Source: an uncultured Oscillospiraceae bacterium
Lineage (GTDB): Bacteria; Bacillota; Clostridia; Oscillospirales; Acutalibacteraceae
Reading direction: 5' to 3'
Length of the DNA: 53,259 nt
Assembly (NCBI GenBank): GCA_948471095.1
Contig: CAOKRG010000012.1
Location: 1 to 53,259, forward strand
Part shown: positions 26,502-35,424 of the stretch, in pieces
Numbering within the stretch: position 1 is the stretch's first letter
Layout of the letters: each line of letters opens with the position of its first letter
Program-made: the position numbers and the translations under genes
The notes under the pieces: generated by a model
The model's input: the letters and a program-made list of their open reading frames with translations, nothing else
Databases searched by the model: none
What the model was told of the DNA's origin: nothing

Positions 26502-26873
26502 ATGCCAGGACACAAACTAGGACGCGTCACCGAGGACGTGAGCCGGGAGCTCTCCGCCATTCTCCGGGAGCTGAAGGACCCCCGGGTGACCGGGTGCCTT
26601 TTAAGCGTGGTGCGGGTGGAGGTCACCAACGACCTCTCCTACTGCACCGCCTATATCAGCACCGTGGAGGGCATGGAGCGCTCCAAAGAGGCGGCGGCGG
26701 GGCTCAAGTCGGCGGCGGGGTACATCCGCCGGGAGCTGGGCCACAGGCTCAAGCTGCGCCATGTGCCGGAGCTCATCTTCAAGCCCACGGATTCCATCGA
26801 GTACGGGGCCAGCATCTCCAAGATGCTCCACGACCTGGACATTCCCGAGGCCCCAAAGGAGGACGAAGAATGA
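26502..26873 (+). CDS. rbfA: Ribosome-binding factor A
   Basis: A 123-residue RbfA, a 30S maturation factor with a KH-like fold. The motifs RVTEDVSRELSAILRELKDP and TNDLSYCTAYISTVEG are typical, as is LRHVPELIFKPTDSIEYGAS. AAAGGAGGC precedes the ATG. It overlaps the next gene by ATGA. Confidence 0.96.
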   Translation: MPGHKLGRVTEDVSRELSAILRELKDPRVTGCLLSVVRVEVTNDLSYCTAYISTVEGMERSKEAAAGLKSAAGYIRRELGHRLKLRHVPELIFKPTDSIEYGASISKMLHDLDIPEAPKEDEE

Positions 26874-27880
26874 TTCCTTTTGACCAAGACCGCGATTGTA
26901 TGGAGGCGGCTAAGCTTATAGAAAGCTGGGACGATGTTTTAGTCGTCTGCCACGCGAACCCGGACGGGGACGCGTTGGGCTCCATGCTGGGCCTGGTGCG
27001 GGGCCTGCGCTCTATGGGCAAGCGGGCGGGCTGGTACTGCGCGGACCCTGTGCCGGGGAAGTTTGCTTACCTTGTGGAAAATCTGCCCGAACTGGATTTT
27101 ACTCCCGCCCATGTTCTTACGGTGGACGTGGCGGACCAGAAGCTGCTGGGGGACGCCTGGGAGAAATTCGGGGATAAAATCGAGCTGGCCATTGACCACC
27201 ACGGCACCCACAAGCCCTTTGCCCCCGCCCGCTGGGTGTGTGGGGAGTATGCGGCCACGGCGGAGATGATCTGGTGCCTGCTGGATATGATGGGCTATAA
27301 CCCCCAGAAAGCGCACCCCAGCCAGGAGGATTTGAAGACGGCTCAATGCATTTACACGGGCGTCGCCACGGACACGGGCTGCTTCCTCTTCCAGAATACC
27401 ACATGGTTCTCCCATATGGTTGCCGCCTCCATTCAGAGGATAGGTGTGGACGTGAGCGAAATAAACCGCGGCCTGTTTGAGACCAAGAGCCTGGCCTATT
27501 TTCAGGCCGAGCGGCGTATGCTGGAGGGCATGGAGCTGTTCGGCGGGGGCAAGGCGGCTATGGCGCTGCTGCCCCAGTCCCTCTATGCCGAGACCGGGGC
27601 CCGGGAGGACGAGGTGGATGCCGCCGTGGGCCAGCTCCGGCAGATTGAGGGTGTGCTGGTGGGAGTCTCCATCAAGGAGAAGCCCAGCGGCGAAATCAAG
27701 GCCTCCCTGCGCACCAACCCCCCGGCCAACGCTTCGGCCATTGCCCAGCGCTTTGGGGGCGGCGGCCACGCGGGGGCGGCGGGCTGCACTCTGGACGGTA
27801 TGGACATGGCACAGGCCCGCCTGGCCATGATGAGAGCCTGCGAGGATTATTTGGCGGAATTGGAGGAAGCGAATGGATAA
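26870..27880 (+). CDS. nrnA: DHH-family nanoRNase/pAp phosphatase
   Basis: A 336-residue DHH/DHHA1 phosphoesterase. It should degrade short oligoribonucleotides and dephosphorylate pAp, as NrnA does in Bacillus subtilis. Metal-binding motifs are VVCHANPDGDALGS (residues about 25-38), VDVAD, AIDHHGTHKPF and VATDTGCF; the DHHA1 substrate loop is GGGGHAGAAGC near the C-terminus. The start ATG overlaps the rbfA stop. The rbfA-nrnA-truB-ribF order is conserved in Firmicutes, though here a nitroreductase follows. Confidence 0.93.
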   Translation: MIPFDQDRDCMEAAKLIESWDDVLVVCHANPDGDALGSMLGLVRGLRSMGKRAGWYCADPVPGKFAYLVENLPELDFTPAHVLTVDVADQKLLGDAWEKFGDKIELAIDHHGTHKPFAPARWVCGEYAATAEMIWCLLDMMGYNPQKAHPSQEDLKTAQCIYTGVATDTGCFLFQNTTWFSHMVAASIQRIGVDVSEINRGLFETKSLAYFQAERRMLEGMELFGGGKAAMALLPQSLYAETGAREDEVDAAVGQLRQIEGVLVGVSIKEKPSGEIKASLRTNPPANASAIAQRFGGGGHAGAAGCTLDGMDMAQARLAMMRACEDYLAELEEANG

Positions 27881-28706
27881 ACAGTGGGAACAGGAGGCCA
27901 TCCGGCGGGGCCGGGAGTTTATGATGTCCGTCTGCGGCTCGCCGGAGGAACAGAGCTATGAGTCCGACCAGGACAAAAAGCTGCCCCAGCCGCCCCTGTG
28001 CAAGGCCCCCATGGCAGAGGCTTCTTTGGAGCTGCCCCGGGACTTCGACCGGCTGGAACGAGAGGGGGACGTTTTTCAGGTGATGATGTCCCGGGAGAGC
28101 AGCCGGAACTACACCCAGGAGGCCATGAGCCTGCGGGAGCTCTCCTTTCTTCTGTACATGAGCCAGGGAATCAAAACCATCGCTGGCAACGGGTATGCCA
28201 CCAAGCGCCCGGTCCCCTGCGGCGGGGCCCGGCATCCCTTTGAGACCTACCTGCTGGTCCAGAACGTGGAGGGCCTGGAAGCCGGAACCTACCACTACCT
28301 GCCCCTGACCCACAGCCTGGAACGGCTGGACGCCGTACCCCGAGAGGAGATTCCGTCCCTGATGGTCCGCACCATGTCCGGCCAGGGCTGGACCAGCCGC
28401 TCCAATGTGATCTTTTATTGGTCCTTCACCGGCTACCGGGCCGAGTGGCGCTATGGGCCCTTCGCCCACAAGATCAATCTCATCGACATGGGCCATGTGG
28501 GCGAAAACCTCTACTTGGCCTGCGCCGCCCTGGGGCTGGGGACCTGTGGCGTCGGCTACTATGACCAAAAGCTGTGCGATGAAATTTTCCGGCTGGACGG
28601 AGAGGACGAGTTCACCGTTTACACCCAGACCGTGGGGCGGGTGAAGCCCAAGGACGGCGAAAAACCGGACTATATGCGGCTGATAAAGGAACTGGATCTA
28701 TCATGA
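27873..28706 (+). CDS. SagB-type nitroreductase-like dehydrogenase
   Basis: A 277-residue flavoprotein of the nitroreductase superfamily, SagB branch. FMN-binding and dimer motifs are seen in SRESSRNYTQEAMSLRELSF (about residues 70-90), the PVPCGGARHPFETYLLV block (near 113) and the C-terminal NLYLACAALGLGTCGVGYYD. SagB relatives oxidise thiazoline/oxazoline rings in modified peptides, but many lone members have unknown substrates, and no peptide precursor or cyclodehydratase is nearby. It overlaps nrnA by 8 bp and truB by 4 bp. Confidence 0.88.
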   Translation: MDKQWEQEAIRRGREFMMSVCGSPEEQSYESDQDKKLPQPPLCKAPMAEASLELPRDFDRLEREGDVFQVMMSRESSRNYTQEAMSLRELSFLLYMSQGIKTIAGNGYATKRPVPCGGARHPFETYLLVQNVEGLEAGTYHYLPLTHSLERLDAVPREEIPSLMVRTMSGQGWTSRSNVIFYWSFTGYRAEWRYGPFAHKINLIDMGHVGENLYLACAALGLGTCGVGYYDQKLCDEIFRLDGEDEFTVYTQTVGRVKPKDGEKPDYMRLIKELDLS

Positions 28707-29632
28707 ACGGCGTGATTGTTTTGGACAAACCCTCCGGCTTCACCTCTTTCGACGCGGTGGCCGTGGCGCGGGGATTGACAAAAGAGAAGAAAACCGGCCA
28801 CACCGGCACCCTGGACCCCATGGCCACCGGCGTGCTGCCCCTGCTGCTGGGCCGGGCGGCCAAGGCCTCCAGCCTGCTGCCGGACACGGAAAAGGAATAT
28901 GTGGCCGGGTTCCGGCTGGGCCAGCGCTTTGACACCGGAGACATAACCGGTTCTCTGGTGGAGGAGGACCACAAGACGGTTTCCCCCCAGGCTCTGGAGC
29001 AGGCGCTGGCGGGCTTTCGGGGAGCCATTGAACAGGTGCCGCCCATGTACTCGGCGGTGTCGGTGCAGGGCCAGAGGCTCTACCAGCTGGCCCGCAAGGG
29101 CATAGAGGTGGACCGGCCCGCCCGGGCGGTGTTCATCCACAGCCTGACTTTGGAACACTACGACCCAGCCTCCCGAGAGGGGGTGCTGCGGGCGGCCTGT
29201 TCCAAGGGGACCTACATCCGCACCCTGATTGAGGATGTGGCCCGGGCGGCTGGGTCCTGCGGAACCATGACCTCCCTGCGCCGGACCCGGGCCTGCGGCT
29301 TCGGCCTGGAAGAGGCGGTGAGCCTGGACCATCTGCGGGAGCTGGCGGCAAAGGGCGCTCTCGGCACCGTGCTGCTGCCTGTGGAGACGCTCTTCTGCGA
29401 GTACCCCCAGGCGCAGGTCAGCAGGCCCCAGGCGGTGCGCTTTGCCAACGGCGGGGCGCTGGACATGAAGCGGCTGCGCCTGCCCCGCATCACCCTGCCA
29501 GAGGGCCAGCCCCTCCGGCTCTATGGGCCGGAGGGGGTCTTTCTAGGCCTAGCCGCTGTGGATGGGGAGGCTGGCCAGCTGAAATTTTTGAAGCGGTTCG
29601 CGGAGGACCAGCCCAAGGAAGGAGACTGCTGA
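28703..29632 (+). CDS. truB: tRNA pseudouridine-55 synthase TruB
   Basis: A 309-residue enzyme that makes pseudouridine 55 in the T-loop of tRNAs. The catalytic aspartate is in GHTGTLDPMATGVLPLLLGR (about residue 38). Other family blocks are MYSAVSVQGQRLYQLARKG and CSKGTYIRTLIEDVARAAGS. The start overlaps the preceding stop (ATGA), and the end overlaps ribF by one base (TGATG). Confidence 0.96.
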   Translation: MNGVIVLDKPSGFTSFDAVAVARGLTKEKKTGHTGTLDPMATGVLPLLLGRAAKASSLLPDTEKEYVAGFRLGQRFDTGDITGSLVEEDHKTVSPQALEQALAGFRGAIEQVPPMYSAVSVQGQRLYQLARKGIEVDRPARAVFIHSLTLEHYDPASREGVLRAACSKGTYIRTLIEDVARAAGSCGTMTSLRRTRACGFGLEEAVSLDHLRELAAKGALGTVLLPVETLFCEYPQAQVSRPQAVRFANGGALDMKRLRLPRITLPEGQPLRLYGPEGVFLGLAAVDGEAGQLKFLKRFAEDQPKEGDC

Positions 29633-30567
29633 TGGAGAGTTTTGAGAACCTGCGCTTTGCCCCCCAGGCCCCCTGCTCCCTGGCCTTGGGGGCTTTTGAC
29701 GGGCTGCACCCAGGACATTTGGCTGTAATCAAAGCCGCTTTGCAAGGCGGGCTTCCGGCGGCGGTGTTCACCTTCCCCAGCGCCCCTTCCGGGGAGCCTG
29801 CCGTGGTCACCGGGGAGGACAAGGCCCGCCTGCTGGCTGGGCTGGGCGTGGGCCGGGTCTACTCGGTGGAGTTTGAGGCCCTGCGGAATATGGAGGCCTC
29901 GGGCTTTGTGGAACAGGTGCTCTTCCAAAAAATAAACGCCCGCCGGCTTTGCTGTGGAGAAGATTTCCGCTTTGGCCGGGGCGCGGCGGGAGATACGGCG
30001 CTGCTCCGCGCCCTGTGCGAAAGCCGGGGGGTGGAGCTCCAGGTGGTCCCGCCGGTAAAGCTGGACGGAGAGAAAATCAGCTCCACCCGCATCCGCCAAG
30101 CGGTGGAGGCGGGGGAGATTCCCCAGGCCAACCGGCTCCTGGGCCGGCCGTTTGGCTTTGCCCTGGAGGTAATCCACGGCAACCACATCGGCAGGGGCCT
30201 GGGCACACCCACCATTAACCAGGCCCTGCCCTCGGGCTTCGTCCTGCCCCGATTTGGGGTATACGCCGCCTGGTGCCAGGTGGAGGGGGCCTTTTATTAC
30301 GGCGTGTGCAACATAGGGGTTAAGCCCACCGTGGGCTCGGACCGGGTGCTGGCGGAAACCTGGATGCCGGAATTCCAGGGGGATGTATATGGCCACCGGG
30401 TGCGGCTCTTCCTGCTGGACTTTATCCGGCCGGAGAAGAAATTCGCCTCCCTGGACCAGCTGAAGGAGGAGATCCGCCGCAACGCCCAAACGGCCCGGGC
30501 CATGGCCCAGGCCGCGCCCCTAGGGGACGGGGCCGGCCGGTCTGCCGGCGTTCCCGCGGATTCATAA
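29632..30567 (+). CDS. ribF: Bifunctional riboflavin kinase/FAD synthetase
   Basis: A 311-residue protein that phosphorylates riboflavin to FMN and adenylates FMN to FAD. The FAD synthetase domain (residues 1-180) has the nucleotidyltransferase motif GAFDGLHPGHLAVI and ISSTRIRQAVEAGE. The kinase domain follows with LGRPFGFALEVIHGNHIGRG, GTPTINQALPSG and GVCNIGVKPTVG. It is the last gene of the operon and is followed by a small intrinsic terminator. Confidence 0.96.
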   Translation: MESFENLRFAPQAPCSLALGAFDGLHPGHLAVIKAALQGGLPAAVFTFPSAPSGEPAVVTGEDKARLLAGLGVGRVYSVEFEALRNMEASGFVEQVLFQKINARRLCCGEDFRFGRGAAGDTALLRALCESRGVELQVVPPVKLDGEKISSTRIRQAVEAGEIPQANRLLGRPFGFALEVIHGNHIGRGLGTPTINQALPSGFVLPRFGVYAAWCQVEGAFYYGVCNIGVKPTVGSDRVLAETWMPEFQGDVYGHRVRLFLLDFIRPEKKFASLDQLKEEIRRNAQTARAMAQAAPLGDGAGRSAGVPADS

Positions 30568-30572
30568 AAAGT

Positions 30573-31103
30573 TTACAGTTTGTTTTCAGATGGGCCCGGC
30601 TCCGGCGGGGCCTTTTTGCTATAATGAGGGGTAAACCACAGGTCCATCTCCCGGGGCTCCGGCTCCTCAAAAAGGGCCTGCAGCTTGGCCAGCAGGCCCT
30701 CGTCCACATAATAGCTGGAGTCCTGCCCGGCCAGGACGGCGGCGTTGCGCCGGGCGATATTTTCCCGCCACCGCTCCTCCGGCACGTTGATATAGTGCCA
30801 CTCCACGGGGATGGACCGGGCTTCAAAAAACGCCGTGGCCTCCCGGCGGGAGGCCCGGGTCCAGAAGCCCCAGTCCAAGATCACGTCGGCCCCGGCCCGG
30901 ACAGCCTCCACGGCCTTGTCCAGCAGATAGGCTTGGATTTTGGCGCAGGCTTCATCGTGGCGGCTGCCCAGAGCTTTGTCAAAAATCCGGTCCGTGACCT
31001 CGTCCACGGAGAGAAGCAGGGCGGGGTTTTTCTCCATCAGGCCGCGGCAGTACCAGCTTTTTCCGCTGGCGATCTTCCCGCAGACCAGCATGACCCGGGC
31101 CAT
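30573..31103 (-). CDS. P-loop kinase-like ATPase
   Basis: A 176-residue AAA/zeta-toxin-like P-loop protein. It starts MARVMLVCGKIASGKSWYCR, with the Walker A motif GKIASGKS. A DEVTDRIF segment near residue 35 and VILDWGFWTRASRREA near 95-110 resemble small-molecule or nucleotide kinases that carry a LID with RREN-like arginines (ENIARRNAA). The substrate is unknown. It directly follows the thioesterase, whose stop codon abuts this ATG, and AAAGGAGGG precedes it, so the two are co-translated. Confidence 0.82.
   Translation of the reverse strand: MARVMLVCGKIASGKSWYCRGLMEKNPALLLSVDEVTDRIFDKALGSRHDEACAKIQAYLLDKAVEAVRAGADVILDWGFWTRASRREATAFFEARSIPVEWHYINVPEERWRENIARRNAAVLAGQDSSYYVDEGLLAKLQALFEEPEPREMDLWFTPHYSKKAPPEPGPSENKL
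30593..30617 (+). terminator. Intrinsic terminator after ribF
   Basis: GGCCC (30593-30597) pairs with GGGCC (30608-30612) and is followed by TTTTT (30613-30617). The hairpin lies 25 bp after the ribF stop and inside the end of the convergent kinase gene. It should end the long rimP-to-ribF transcript. Confidence 0.7.
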
Positions 31104-31526
31104 CTACGCACCCTCCTTTTCCAGGTATTCCGCAACGCGCCGGTGAAAGTCCGGCAGGGCTTTTTTCAGGGAGACGGGCCGGCCCGCCTGGTTGATGAAG
31201 CAGTGGGTGGTCCGGCCGTCGCAGCGGGGCGCTCCGGTTGCCTGGTCCCGGACCTCGTAATGAAAGGCGATGCGGGTGCGGGAGTAGCTTTCGATCTCGA
31301 TGAGAATCTCCACTGTGTCGCCAAAGCGGCACATGGCGTGGTAATTGGCCCCGGCGCTGAGCACGGGGCTGACGATCCCCGCGGCCTCCAGCTCCTCGTA
31401 AGAGAAGCCGTTTTCCCGCATAAAGTGGCACCGGGCCTCCTCGAACCAGCGGATGTAGTTGGAGTGGTGCACGCAGTCCATGCGGTCCGTTTCGTAATAG
31501 TGGACGGGACGGGTGTAGACGGTCAT
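31104..31526 (-). CDS. Acyl-CoA thioesterase (4HBT/YbgC family)
   Basis: A 140-residue hotdog-fold thioesterase. The active-site block is YYETDRMDCVHHSNYIRWFE at residues about 10-29, with the catalytic aspartate in TDRMD. The rest (SYSRTRIAFHYEVRDQATG, DGRTTHCFINQAGRPVSL) is typical of the family. It would hydrolyse short or medium acyl-CoA esters. The start at 31526 follows a short AGGTG; a longer open frame upstream lies antisense to the neighbouring kinase and was not used. Confidence 0.88.
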   Translation of the reverse strand: MTVYTRPVHYYETDRMDCVHHSNYIRWFEEARCHFMRENGFSYEELEAAGIVSPVLSAGANYHAMCRFGDTVEILIEIESYSRTRIAFHYEVRDQATGAPRCDGRTTHCFINQAGRPVSLKKALPDFHRRVAEYLEKEGA

Positions 31527-31580
31527 AAGAGCACCTGCTTTCCGGTAAAATAAGTGAGTAAACGCAAAGGAGCTGTTACT

Positions 31581-32124
31581 ATGGCGCAAAGCGTCATTTT
31601 GATCTCCGGGCCCTGCGGCTGCGGCAAAACCAGCCTTTCCCGGCTGCTGGCGGCGGCCGCGCGGGCGCCGTTGGCAGTGCAAATGCACACGGACGATTTT
31701 TATGAATCCATCAAAAAGGGCTATATCCCTCCCTGGCGGGAGGAGGCCGGGGACCAAAACCAGGTGGCCGTCCATGCCGCGGCCGCCTGCGCGGAGCAAT
31801 ACGCCCTGGGGGGCTACGAGGTCTATGTGGACGGGGTCATCGGCCCCTGGTTTCTCGAGCCCTGGCAGAGGCTGGCCCAAAAGGGCCTGGACCTGCGCTA
31901 TGTGGTGCTGCGGCCGGGGGAGGAGACCGCCGTGGCCCGGGCCGCGGCAAGAGACCGGCGGGCTCAGTTCCCGCTGGCGGAGGAAACCGTGCGGGCCATG
32001 TGGCGGATGTTCGCGGACCTGGGGGGAGTACGAGTCCCATGCCCTGGACACCGGCGGGCAGGCCTTGGAGGAGAGCGCCGCCCTGGTCCAGGAGGCGCTG
32101 CGCCAGGGGCGGTTCCGCCTTTAA
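31581..32124 (+). pseudogene. P-loop kinase disrupted by a one-base frameshift
   Basis: A second small P-loop kinase, divergent from the thioesterase. The first frame runs from the ATG at 31581 (after AAAGGAGCTG) with Walker A GPCGCGKTS and HTDDFYESIKKGYIPPW. At a run of six G (32021-32026) the frame breaks: the original frame continues into an unrelated basic tail to 32237, while the +1 frame continues sensibly as EYESHALDTGGQALEESAAL and ends GRFRL at 32124. Removing one G gives a protein of about 180 residues, the normal size. It is followed by an intrinsic terminator. It may be a real mutation, phase variation or a sequencing error. Confidence 0.8.
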
Positions 32125-32170
32125 CCGGACGCGGAGCCGGCCCGTGGATTCCGCATACAGTAGATTGCCC

Positions 32171-32196
32171 AAAAGGACCGGCAAAGCCGGTTTTTC
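32171..32196 (+). terminator. Intrinsic terminator after the disrupted kinase
   Basis: ACCGGC (32177-32182), loop AAA, GCCGGT (32186-32191), then a T-run. It lies about 50 bp after the repaired end of the kinase gene. If the frameshifted frame is translated to 32237, the coding region runs through it, which supports 32124 as the true end. Confidence 0.8.
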
Positions 32197-32375
32197 CCTC
32201 CGGCGGCTCTGCCGTCAAGCGCGAGGGATTCTTTTGAACGCAATTAACTATAACACAGGCGGCGGAAAAAATCCACCCTCCCTATTGGGCGGAACAAGTG
32301 GGCGCATACGTATAAATAGTGTTATTTGAACATAAAATGCGTAAAAAGCACCAGATATTGTTATCGACTGGCAGG

Positions 32376-32404
32376 TTGATTTTTCGACGGAAAAATGCTA
32401 TTAT
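32376..32404 (+). promoter_or_regulatory. Promoter of the dehydratase-activase genes
   Basis: TTGATT (32376-32381), 17-bp spacer, TATTAT (32399-32404). It shares the first 12 bp TTGATTTTTCGA and the TGC before the -10 with the promoter at 20795. The rest of the 340-bp gap (32125-32463) shows no gene apart from the terminator at 32171. Confidence 0.7.
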
Positions 32405-32463
32405 TTCTTATAAAGGGATTGGAGTTTATTTGAAGCGGCTGCCAATGAGCAGCAAAAGAAAGG

Positions 32464-35397
32464 ATGATGGCACCAGCCATGAGAATAGGTTTGGACGTGG
32501 GCTCGACCACCTTGAAGTGCGTGGTCTATGAAGGGGAGTCCCTGGTCTTTCAGGAATATGAGCGGCATCTTTCCCAAATCGCGGAAAAGGCCTCGGAGAT
32601 GCTTGGCCGGGTGATGGAGCGCTTTCCCGGAGAAAAGCGGGCCAGCCTGTGCGTTTCCGGTTCGGCGGGCATGGGGCTTTCCGAGGATTTGGGCATTCCC
32701 TTTGTCCAGGAGGTGTACGCCACCCGCGCCGCCGTGAAAAAATACCTGCCCCAGGCGGACGTGGTGGTGGAGCTGGGAGGCGAGGACGCGAAGATCCTGT
32801 TCCTCTCCGGCTCCATGGAGGTGCGGATGAACGGCTCCTGCGCCGGGGGCACCGGGGCTTTCATCGACCAGATGGCCACCCTGCTGGACATGACCCCCAA
32901 AGAGCTAAACGACACCGCGGCCCAAAGCCAGCGGACCTACAGCATCGCCTCCCGCTGCGGGGTGTTCGCCAAGTCGGACATCCAGGCCCTGCTGAACCAG
33001 GGGGCCCAGAAGGACGACGTGGCCGCCAGCATCTTGCTGGCCGTGGTGAACCAGACCATCGCCGGGCTGGCCCAGGGCCGGGAGATTGCCGGAAACGTGG
33101 TCTACCTGGGCGGGCCCCTGACTTTCCTGCCCCAGTTGCGAAAGGCCTTTGACAGCGTGCTGGGGCTTTCCGGCGTGTGCCCGGAAAACTCCCTGTACTA
33201 TGTGGCGGCGGGCGCGGCCCTTTCGGAGGACGGCCGGGAGTTTCAGCTGGACGAGATTACGGAGAAGATCAAAAACTACAGCTCCAGCCACCGTTACCAG
33301 AGCGGCCAGCCCCTGTTTGCCAGCCCGGAGGAATACCAGGCCTTTGCCGCCCGCCACCAGCGGGACGGCGTGCCCACAGGGGCCCGGCTGAAAGGGGACC
33401 GGGCCGCCTATGTGGGCGTGGACGCGGGTTCCACCACCTTGAAGGCCGTGGCCATCAACAGCGAGGAGGAGATCGTCTGCTCCCGCTACCTGCCCAACAA
33501 CGGCAACCCCATCCCCCTGGTGCTGGAGTTTTTAAAGGACCTTTACCGGGACTACCCCGGCATACAAATTATCGGCGCGGCCTCCACGGGCTATGGGGAG
33601 GAGATTGTCAAGAGCGCCTTTGGGCTGGACTTCGGCATTGTGGAGACCATGGCCCACTTTACCGCCGCCCGGAAGTTCCAGCCGGACGTGGACTTCATCA
33701 TCGACATCGGCGGCCAGGACATCAAGTGCTTTAAGATCAAGGATGGGGCCATTGACAATATTTTCTTAAACGAGGCCTGTTCCTCGGGCTGCGGGTCCTT
33801 TTTGCAGACCTTTGCCGGGGCCCTGGGCTATGACATGCACGACTTTGCCCAGCAGGGCCTGTTCGCCCGGGACCCGGTGGACCTGGGCTCCCGGTGCACG
33901 GTGTTTATGAATTCCTCCGTAAAGCAGGCCCAGAAGGACGGCGCATCGTTGGGCAGCATCTCCGCCGGGCTCTCCATGAGCGTGGTGAAGAACGCCCTTT
34001 ACAAGGTCATCCGGGTCACGGACGCCAAGAGCCTTGGCCGGCACATCGTGGTCCAGGGGGGCACCTTCCTCAACGACGCGGTGCTGCGGGCCTTTGAAAA
34101 GGAGATCGGCCAGAACGTCACCCGGCCCTCCGTGGCGGGGCTGATGGGCGCGTTCGGCGCGGCCCTTTACGCCAAGGAGCGCCAGGCCAAGGCGGGCGGA
34201 ACCCGGAGCCGCATTCTGGGGCCGGAGGAGCTGGAGGGCTTCCAGCACCAGGTGCAGTCTGTGAACTGCGGCGGCTGCCAGAACCACTGCCGCCTGACGG
34301 TGAATACCTTCGCGGGCGGGGCCAAGTACATCGCGGGCAACCGCTGCGACAAGCCCCTGCAAAAGCACAGCCCCACCGCAAAATATAATCTTTACGACTA
34401 TAAAAAATCCCTGCTGGCCTCTTACAAGCCCTGCGAAGGGAGGCGCGGCCTCATCGGCATACCCATGGGCCTGAACCTGTTCGAGCTCTATCCTTTCTGG
34501 CATACCTTTTTCACCCGTCTGGGCTTTGGGGTCGCGGTTTCGCCGGAGTCGGACCGGCAGCTTTACCTCAAGGGCCAGCACACCATTCCCTCGGACACGG
34601 TGTGCTACCCGGCCAAGCTCATGCATGGCCACATCGAGGCCCTGCTGGAGCAAAAGCCGGACGCCATTTTCTACCCTTGCATGAGCTACAACTTCGACGA
34701 GGGCCTGGGCGACAACCACTACAACTGCCCGGTGGTGGCCTATTACCCCGAGGTGCTGGACGCCAACGTGGCGGCGCTGTCGGAGACCAAGTTCATCTAC
34801 GACTATGTGGGCCCCCACCGGCCCAAGGACTTTCCCAAAAAGATGCGGGCCGTTTTGGCCAAGTACTTCCCGGAGATCCCCCTGCGGGAGGTGAAGGCCG
34901 CCGCCCAGGCCGCCTATGAGGAATACGCCGCCCACATGAGGCGCATCCGCCAAAAGGGCGAGGAGTATCTGGCCTATGCCAAAGAGAACAGCCTGCCCGC
35001 CGTCGTCCTCTCCGGCCGGCCCTACCACCTGGACCCGGAGATCAACCACGGCATCGACAAGCTGATCTGCGAGTGCGGCGCGGTGGTGGTCAGCGAGGAC
35101 TCGGTGAGCCATCTGGTGGAACACTTTCCCACCACGGTGCTGAACCAGTGGACCTACCACGCCCGGCTGTACGCCGCGGCCCGGTTCGTGGCCCAAAGCG
35201 GGGACCCCCGCTTGAACCTGGTGCAGCTGGTCAGCTTCGGCTGCGGGGTGGACGCCATCACCGGGGACGAGGTCCGGTCCATTTTGGAGGCCGGGGACAA
35301 GATATATACCCAGATCAAAATTGACGAGATCACCAACCTGGGCGCGGTGCGCATCCGCCTGCGGAGCCTGTTCGCGGCCCTGGGGCTGGGGGAGTAA
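32464..35397 (+). CDS. Acyl-CoA dehydratase activase-like protein (two BadF/HgdC domains, DUF2229)
   Basis: A 977-residue protein of the 2-hydroxyacyl-CoA dehydratase activator family. Two ASKHA ATPase domains are seen: IGLDVGSTTLKCVVYEG with SCAGGTGAFIDQ and SRCGVFAKSDIQALL (residues 1-280), and VGVDAGSTTLKAVAIN with NEACSSGCGSFLQTF and SRCTVFMNSSVKQA (about 310-580). A Cys cluster CGGCQNHC near 600 precedes the DUF2229-type region with DTVCYPAKLMHGH. In many clostridia this is fused to an HgdB-like part, here a separate gene (35793). The start is uncertain between ATGs at 32464, 32467 and 32479. The substrate is unknown. Confidence 0.88.
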   Translation: MMAPAMRIGLDVGSTTLKCVVYEGESLVFQEYERHLSQIAEKASEMLGRVMERFPGEKRASLCVSGSAGMGLSEDLGIPFVQEVYATRAAVKKYLPQADVVVELGGEDAKILFLSGSMEVRMNGSCAGGTGAFIDQMATLLDMTPKELNDTAAQSQRTYSIASRCGVFAKSDIQALLNQGAQKDDVAASILLAVVNQTIAGLAQGREIAGNVVYLGGPLTFLPQLRKAFDSVLGLSGVCPENSLYYVAAGAALSEDGREFQLDEITEKIKNYSSSHRYQSGQPLFASPEEYQAFAARHQRDGVPTGARLKGDRAAYVGVDAGSTTLKAVAINSEEEIVCSRYLPNNGNPIPLVLEFLKDLYRDYPGIQIIGAASTGYGEEIVKSAFGLDFGIVETMAHFTAARKFQPDVDFIIDIGGQDIKCFKIKDGAIDNIFLNEACSSGCGSFLQTFAGALGYDMHDFAQQGLFARDPVDLGSRCTVFMNSSVKQAQKDGASLGSISAGLSMSVVKNALYKVIRVTDAKSLGRHIVVQGGTFLNDAVLRAFEKEIGQNVTRPSVAGLMGAFGAALYAKERQAKAGGTRSRILGPEELEGFQHQVQSVNCGGCQNHCRLTVNTFAGGAKYIAGNRCDKPLQKHSPTAKYNLYDYKKSLLASYKPCEGRRGLIGIPMGLNLFELYPFWHTFFTRLGFGVAVSPESDRQLYLKGQHTIPSDTVCYPAKLMHGHIEALLEQKPDAIFYPCMSYNFDEGLGDNHYNCPVVAYYPEVLDANVAALSETKFIYDYVGPHRPKDFPKKMRAVLAKYFPEIPLREVKAAAQAAYEEYAAHMRRIRQKGEEYLAYAKENSLPAVVLSGRPYHLDPEINHGIDKLICECGAVVVSEDSVSHLVEHFPTTVLNQWTYHARLYAAARFVAQSGDPRLNLVQLVSFGCGVDAITGDEVRSILEAGDKIYTQIKIDEITNLGAVRIRLRSLFAALGLGE

Positions 35398-35424
35398 GAC
35401 CTTGGGACGTTGTCCCAAACCCTA

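Noticed and set aside
30615-30640. TATAAT at 30620 as a promoter
   Set aside because: No matching -35 is found at 16-18 bp, and transcription would run antisense into the kinase gene.
32127-32237. C-terminal extension of the small kinase in its original frame
   Set aside because: The residues after the G-run are unlike a kinase, rich in Arg, Gly and Pro, and run through an intrinsic terminator; the other frame gives a normal end.
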